This document shows, in pieces, positions 59,551-64,000 of a DNA stretch of 64,000 nt. A program made the position numbers and the translations under genes. The DNA lies in the NCBI GenBank assembly GCA_019694875.1, contig JAIBBC010000001.1, positions 1,371,501 to 1,435,500 of the forward strand, in the 5' to 3' direction. The DNA comes from Cyclobacteriaceae bacterium (lineage in GTDB: Bacteria; Bacteroidota; Bacteroidia; Cytophagales; Cyclobacteriaceae). The notes under the pieces were generated by a model. That model was not told where the DNA came from and did no database searches. It was given only the letters and a program-made list of their open reading frames with translations. How positions within the stretch are numbered: the stretch's first letter is position 1; each line of letters opens with the position of its first letter.

Positions 59551-62364
59551 TTAACGGCTCAGGTACAGGTTTCGTTCACTGTAAATCTTCATGAAATAAT
59601 CGTCCATGAGATCGTCAATAAAGTAAATCGCTTCCCCGGTCGACTTCATTTCAGGGCCCAGCTCCTTATTTACATCAGGGAATTTGCTGAACGAGAACAC
59701 CGGTTCTTTGATCGCGTATCCTTTTTTAGTCGGGTTGAATTTGAAATCCTTCACCTTCTTTTCACCGAGCATAACCTTGGTGGCGTAGTTAACATACGGC
59801 TCGTCATATGCCTTGCAAATGAACGGCACCGTGCGCGAAGCGCGCGGGTTTGCTTCGATGATATACACCTTGTCATTCTTCACCGCAAACTGGATGTTGA
59901 TCAGGCCAACGGTTTTTAAGGCTACCGCGATCCGCTTGGTGTAGTTTTCAATTTGCTTGATCACCAGGTCGCCCAGGTTATAAGGAGGAAGCACGGCATA
60001 GGAATCGCCTGAGTGAATACCTGCAGGTTCGATGTGCTGCATGATGCCGATGATGTAAACATCTTCCCCATCGCAGATCGCGTCCGCTTCGGCTTCTATC
60101 GCCCCATCCAGGAAGTGGTCAAGCAACACTTTATTTTCAGGAAGGTGTTTCCAGATGTCGATGATGTGATCTTCCAGTTCTTTTTCATTGATCACAATCT
60201 TCATGCTTTGTCCGCCCAATACGTACGAAGGACGAACCAGTAACGGGAACCCGATCGTTTTTGAAACTTCAAGTGCTTCATCCGCATCCGTGGCTACGCC
60301 AAATTCGGGGTATGGAATACCGAGGTCTTTCAGCAAGGTTGAGAAGCTTCCGCGATCTTCCGCTAAGTCAAGCGCTTCGAACGAAGTGCCCATAATCTTC
60401 ACACCATATTTATGAAGCTTTTCCGCAAGTTTAAGTGCGGTTTGTCCGCCAAGCTGAACGATAACGCCTTCCGGCTTTTCAAGCTGGATGATATCCCAAA
60501 GGTGTTCCCAGAATACGGGTTCGAAATAAAGTTTATTCGCAATGTCGAAATCGGTGGAAACCGTCTCCGGGTTGCAGTTGATCATGATCGCCTCGTACCC
60601 GCATTCTTTAGCCGCGAGGATACCGTGAACGCATGAGTAGTCAAACTCAATCCCCTGACCGATGCGGTTCGGGCCCGAACCCAACACGATGATTTTCTTT
60701 TTGTCGGAAACTACCGATTCGTTTTCCGCATCGAAGGTCGAATAGTAGTACGGAGTTTTTGCTTCGAACTCTGCTGCGCAGGTATCAACCAGTTTGTATG
60801 TTCGGTTGATGCCCATTTCTTTGCGCTTGTTATGCACTTCACTTTCAAGGCAGTCTAACAAGTGTGCAATCTGGCGGTCGGCATAGCCTTTTTCCTTTGC
60901 AGTGCGCATCAAAGTGGCCGGAATGGTATCCAGCTCATATTTTTCAATCTGCTGCTCAAGTTCAATGAGTTCCCAAATTTGTTCGAGGAACCACTTGTCG
61001 ATCTTGGTAAGCTTTTGAATCGTCTTCATCGAAATGCCAAGCTTCATCGCATCGTAAATGTGGAACAAACGGTTCCAGCTCGGATGCTCAAGACTGTATA
61101 GCAAATCAGCCTGCTTGGTTAACTCTTTCCCGTCTGCACCTAAACCGTTTCTTCTGATTTCGAGCGACTGACAAGCTTTCTGTAATGCTTCCTGGAAATT
61201 TCTTCCGATTCCCATTACTTCACCTACCGACTTCATCTGCAAGCCCAGCCTGCGATCGGCACCATGAAACTTGTCGAAGTTCCAGCGCGGGATTTTTACA
61301 ATCACATAATCAAGCGCAGGTTCAAAGTATGCTGTTGTTGTGCCGGTAATGGCGTTCTTTAGTTCATCGAGGTTGTATCCGATCGCCAGCTTGGCAGCAA
61401 TCTTGGCAATCGGGTAACCGGTTGCTTTTGATGCCAGCGCTGAAGAGCGCGATACACGCGGATTGATTTCAATTCCGATGATGTCGTCTGTTTCCGGATT
61501 AACTGAAAACTGGACGTTACATCCGCCCGCAAACTTGCCGATTCCGTTCATCATTTTGATGGCGAGGTCGCGCATCCTCTGATACACCGTATCCGGAAGC
61601 GTCATTGCGGGAGCAACGGTGATCGAGTCACCTGTATGAATCCCCATCGGATCGAAGTTCTCGATCGAGCAGATGATGATCACGTTTCCGGAACCATCAC
61701 GCAAAAGCTCAAGCTCGTATTCTTTCCAGCCCATGATACTTTGCTCCACCAGCACTTCATGGATCGGTGAAGCATGCAAACCGCGGTTGAGCGCCTCATC
61801 AAAGTCTTCCGGTTTCTCAACGAAACCACCACCAGTTCCACCCAATGTGTACGATGGACGAATTACCAGCGGGAAGCCGATTTCCTGGGCAATCTCTTTT
61901 CCGAGTAGGAACGATGTTGCCGTTCCGCCTTTACAAACGCCTACGCCAAGCTCAAGCATTTTCAGGCGGAATTTCTCGCGGTCTTCGGTCGTCTCGATGG
62001 CCTTAATATCAACCCCGATGATTCGAACACCGTAGTGTTGCCAGATGCCGGCTTTATCGCAGTCGATGCACAGGTTAAGGGCGGTTTGTCCGCCCATGGT
62101 CGGAAGAACGGCATCGATATTATGCTTTTCAAGAATTTCGCGTATCGATTTCTTGGTGAGCGGCTTCAGGTAAACATGGTCTGCCGTCACTTTGTCGGTC
62201 ATGATCGTTGCCGGGTTGGAATTGATCAGCACGACTTCAATGCCTTCTTCACGGAGTGAACGTGAGGCCTGTGAGCCTGCATAGTCAAATTCACATGCCT
62301 GGCCGATAACGATCGGACCGCTTCCAATAATTAAAACCGAGCGAATGCTTCTGTCTCTTGGCAT
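59551..62364 (-). CDS. carB: carbamoyl-phosphate synthase large subunit without the MGS allosteric domain
   Basis: CarB makes carbamoyl phosphate from ammonia (delivered by CarA), bicarbonate and two ATP, for arginine and pyrimidines. It has two ATP-grasp halves: the first (about 1-400) with VLIIGSGPIVIGQACEFDYAG and GFPLVIRPSYTLGGTGGGF, the second (about 555-925) with IIVLGSGPNRIGQGIEFDY and GFPLLVRPSYVLGGQSM. It stops at residue 937, where E. coli CarB (1073) continues with the MGS-like domain that binds UMP, IMP and ornithine; the sequence ends shortly after GPEMKSTGEAIYFI. The conserved reading to the end shows this is natural and not a frameshift; I recall similarly short CarB proteins in other Bacteroidota. 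carA is not in the window. Confidence 0.95.
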   Translation of the reverse strand: MPRDRSIRSVLIIGSGPIVIGQACEFDYAGSQASRSLREEGIEVVLINSNPATIMTDKVTADHVYLKPLTKKSIREILEKHNIDAVLPTMGGQTALNLCIDCDKAGIWQHYGVRIIGVDIKAIETTEDREKFRLKMLELGVGVCKGGTATSFLLGKEIAQEIGFPLVIRPSYTLGGTGGGFVEKPEDFDEALNRGLHASPIHEVLVEQSIMGWKEYELELLRDGSGNVIIICSIENFDPMGIHTGDSITVAPAMTLPDTVYQRMRDLAIKMMNGIGKFAGGCNVQFSVNPETDDIIGIEINPRVSRSSALASKATGYPIAKIAAKLAIGYNLDELKNAITGTTTAYFEPALDYVIVKIPRWNFDKFHGADRRLGLQMKSVGEVMGIGRNFQEALQKACQSLEIRRNGLGADGKELTKQADLLYSLEHPSWNRLFHIYDAMKLGISMKTIQKLTKIDKWFLEQIWELIELEQQIEKYELDTIPATLMRTAKEKGYADRQIAHLLDCLESEVHNKRKEMGINRTYKLVDTCAAEFEAKTPYYYSTFDAENESVVSDKKKIIVLGSGPNRIGQGIEFDYSCVHGILAAKECGYEAIMINCNPETVSTDFDIANKLYFEPVFWEHLWDIIQLEKPEGVIVQLGGQTALKLAEKLHKYGVKIMGTSFEALDLAEDRGSFSTLLKDLGIPYPEFGVATDADEALEVSKTIGFPLLVRPSYVLGGQSMKIVINEKELEDHIIDIWKHLPENKVLLDHFLDGAIEAEADAICDGEDVYIIGIMQHIEPAGIHSGDSYAVLPPYNLGDLVIKQIENYTKRIAVALKTVGLINIQFAVKNDKVYIIEANPRASRTVPFICKAYDEPYVNYATKVMLGEKKVKDFKFNPTKKGYAIKEPVFSFSKFPDVNKELGPEMKSTGEAIYFIDDLMDDYFMKIYSERNLYLSR

Positions 62365-62412
62365 TGTAGTAAGTAGTGGTTGGTGAAACGAAGGAAAAAA
62401 ATCAGGCCGGAA

Positions 62413-62436
62413 GGAGTTGTTTTGCGGGTCAACTCC
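62413..62436 (-). promoter_or_regulatory. hairpin in the predicted carB leader
   Basis: GGAGTTG (62413-62419) and CAACTCC (62430-62436) form a perfect 7-bp stem with a 10-base loop, between the predicted carB promoter and its start codon. On the minus strand a run of seven T residues follows about 12 bases after the stem, an arrangement that recalls an attenuator but is looser than a normal terminator. Confidence 0.35.
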
Positions 62437-62500
62437 GTGAAATCAGTGGAATGAGTGGTTCTTGCGCTGAATTTCAATAAAATCCTGATCTAAAATCCTG

Positions 62501-62508
62501 CAAAAATA
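62501..62508 (-). promoter_or_regulatory. -7 promoter box TATTTTTG upstream of carB
   Basis: On the minus strand a full match to TAnnTTTG lies 136 bp before the carB ATG, downstream of the terminator of the preceding gene. It predicts a leader of about 130 nt, long compared with other genes here. No TTG at the ideal -33 position. Confidence 0.4.
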
Positions 62509-62559
62509 ACCACAGATTTTAATCATTTGCCGGTTGGGCGGATTATAATTTCCGGGCAT

Positions 62560-62589
62560 AAAAAAACCGCCCGGGTAAGCAGGCGGTTT
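62560..62589 (-). terminator. intrinsic terminator of the T9SS cargo gene
   Basis: On the minus strand AAACCGCC (62582-62589 read in reverse) pairs with GGCGGTTT (62564-62571) and runs into seven T residues (62560-62566). It lies 20 bp past the stop codon at 62610. Confidence 0.85.
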
Positions 62590-62609
62590 GAAGTTCACGC
62601 GGTGTCGGA

Positions 62610-64000
62610 TTAACCCCGTTTGATAATTTTTCGCACAGTCGATTTGGTACCATCGGAAACCTTTAACAGGTACATACCTTCGGACAATTGAGTTGCAGCA
62701 ATCGTGTGCACCATCCGGCCGTTAGCCGCACGCTCGGTAGCCTCGTAAATTTTTTGCCCCTGAAGCGATAACAATTCAATCGAGAAATCAGCCTTTGATG
62801 CGCTCGCTAATTCTACCCGGATGTTTTCCGTTACCGGGTTTGGATATATACTCAGTTTTGCTTCCAGCGCATCTTCAGCCTGTGTGATTACGGTTTGAAT
62901 GGCGAGGTTGTCGATTGTCCAGCCCCATCCAACAGCCAATTGATCGACAAACATTCTGAACCGGATTATTATTTCGGTGCCACTTTCAAAGTTCTGAAGC
63001 ATGTTGATCTCGTGAATCCGGTAAAGTTCCGGAGTCGCAACGGCAGTTGAGTTACCATCCGCATCTGATTTACTGTTATACCGGGTGAGCCAGGCACTTT
63101 GTGTACGTGCATCGTAGCCCGGAATCAGCGGTACCCAGGTTTCGCCCAAGTCGTCAGACCCTTCCACAATCACGTAGTCGAAAAAGTCACTGTCCCCGAA
63201 AACAGAACCCGAAGCTCCGGGCTCAACCAGCGCAATCTCATCGAACTTGATGGTAGCAGCGGTTGGTTGAACAATGATCGGAATTCGCAATTGATAGATC
63301 AGGTTACGTTCGTTGCCTTCAAAGTCGTTGCCAGTAACGTAAGGGTGTTCTGAATTGAGCGAGCGGTTGGTAAAACCAGTTGCAGTTGAAATGGTAAAGC
63401 CGGTTCCAAAAAATTCCTGATCGCGATCGGGATCGGTAAAGGTGTTTTGATACGTGGCCTGTGCAGCTTCAAAGCCAACAATCGGAACAATATGAAATCC
63501 GTCTGCCGGAGAACTTTTTTGATTGTGGTTGGATGAAGCATCCGTAGCAACAATCTTGTATTTGATTTTATCTCCATTGACGAGGCCGGCAAAATTGATC
63601 GTTGCTGTATAAACCGAATCTTCTCCCGGCTCGGAAAGAACAAGCGGAATATCAGTTTGTGAGACATCGTTGATTGAATAAACAATTTTCGCATTGAGTG
63701 AACCAATGTTATCGGAGATAATTGCACTGATGTCGAGTTCTGTATCGGAGTCCATTTTATACAGTGCAGGAGTATGTGTGATAATTGGCTTTTCGGTATC
63801 AGGACCTGTCGCGAAAATGTAAATGTTCTGCAATTGCGGAAGCAAAACCCTTACGATTTTACCCGGATTAGCATATGATGCTCCCGCATCGCTTTCCGCG
63901 GAGATGAAATAACCGAACTCCCGCGCAACACCCGGGTTGGGATTGACGATGTTGGCTGAGAAATCATTGTTGCCCAGGTCGGTCATTACAACGCTGGTGA
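62610..64000 (-). CDS. T9SS type A sorting domain-containing secreted protein (5' truncated by window)
   Basis: At least 463 residues; the frame stays open to the window edge, so the N-terminus is missing. Visible parts: a segment ending in IYIFATGPDTEKP, an Ig-like domain (about residues 70-165 of the visible part from the first Met) with ITHTPALYKMDSDTELDISA and KIKYKIVATDASSNHN, a beta-sandwich with GWGWTIDNLAIQ (as in MAM-like or peptidase-associated domains), and a C-terminal type A sorting domain (LSIYPNPVTENIRVEL, then GMYLLKVSDG, ending KIIKRG). It is exported by Sec and then by the T9SS, which removes the tail. The truncated N-terminal part may hold the catalytic domain, for example a peptidase; that cannot be seen here. 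Confidence 0.88.
   Translation of the reverse strand, partial: TSVVMTDLGNNDFSANIVNPNPGVAREFGYFISAESDAGASYANPGKIVRVLLPQLQNIYIFATGPDTEKPIITHTPALYKMDSDTELDISAIISDNIGSLNAKIVYSINDVSQTDIPLVLSEPGEDSVYTATINFAGLVNGDKIKYKIVATDASSNHNQKSSPADGFHIVPIVGFEAAQATYQNTFTDPDRDQEFFGTGFTISTATGFTNRSLNSEHPYVTGNDFEGNERNLIYQLRIPIIVQPTAATIKFDEIALVEPGASGSVFGDSDFFDYVIVEGSDDLGETWVPLIPGYDARTQSAWLTRYNSKSDADGNSTAVATPELYRIHEINMLQNFESGTEIIIRFRMFVDQLAVGWGWTIDNLAIQTVITQAEDALEAKLSIYPNPVTENIRVELASASKADFSIELLSLQGQKIYEATERAANGRMVHTIAATQLSEGMYLLKVSDGTKSTVRKIIKRG

Noticed and set aside
1-64000. CRISPR arrays, rRNA, tRNA and insertion sequences
   Set aside because: No regularly spaced repeats, no rRNA-like or cloverleaf segments and no transposase-like proteins were recognised on either strand.

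Overview
The window is ordinary chromosomal DNA of a Bacteroidota bacterium, most likely of the order Cytophagales. The grounds are: a PorZ-type type IX secretion (T9SS) protein and a second protein with a T9SS type A sorting tail; an ECF sigma/FecR/STN signalling locus; a GH97 glycosidase; a bacterial geranylgeranylglyceryl-phosphate synthase homologue; a CarB that ends before the MGS domain; a long SecA without a C-terminal zinc finger; many lipoproteins; and promoters of the Bacteroidota type (TAnnTTTG, sometimes with TTG about 19 bp upstream) instead of E. coli-type promoters. Genus cannot be fixed from sequence alone. No rRNA, tRNA, CRISPR array, transposase or prophage was seen, and no gap between genes exceeds 300 bp.

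Layout. 1-4.7 kb: end of an unidentified gene, panB, a low-GC patch of small secreted or unknown proteins on the minus strand (including a CAP-domain protein), and icd. 4.7-13.2 kb: a GC-rich intergenic block with an inverted repeat, a GH97 glycosidase, a lipoprotein, glutamate dehydrogenase, a short phosphatidylserine decarboxylase, a fatty-acid desaturase, a Tat-exported aminotransferase and a repeat protein. 13.2-16.3 kb: fRMsr and RibD facing PrmC and an alpha/beta hydrolase. 16.3-19.6 kb: a minus-strand sigma factor / FecR anti-sigma / STN-domain cluster whose third member is not a TonB receptor but carries LA_2272-like surface repeats; this is the most unusual locus here. 19.7-24.4 kb: a TPK-like protein, DUF4254, a GT9 glycosyltransferase and a large MacB/FtsX permease. 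24.4-33 kb: RocD, a coiled-coil RmuC-like protein, an NTF2-like protein, an RsmB-type methyltransferase, an acyltransferase, a GNAT, a lipoprotein, and the CPBP protease/CdsA pair.

33-43 kb: DusB, an EamA transporter, PurH, then the elongasome operon mreB-mreC-mreD-mrdA-rodA and a fibronectin-type lipoprotein. 43-51.4 kb: an unknown conserved protein, ferredoxin, thymidine kinase, PorZ, RecO, a two-component system, GGGP synthase and a holin-like membrane pair. 51.5-64 kb: a Na/Pi cotransporter, an M20 peptidase, a SPOR lipoprotein, SecA, DapF, DUF4834, CarB and the 3' part of a T9SS cargo protein.

Functional themes are cell-envelope building (MreBCD/PBP2/RodA, DapF, CdsA, Psd, desaturase, GT9, SPOR), secretion (SecA, PorZ, sorting tails), nucleotide and amino-acid metabolism (PurH, CarB, Tdk, Icd, GDH, RocD) and RNA/protein modification (DusB, RsmB, PrmC). 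Two structural themes recur: -7 promoter boxes only 4-10 nt from the start codon, implying very short or absent leaders, and convergent genes whose stop codons overlap or abut.
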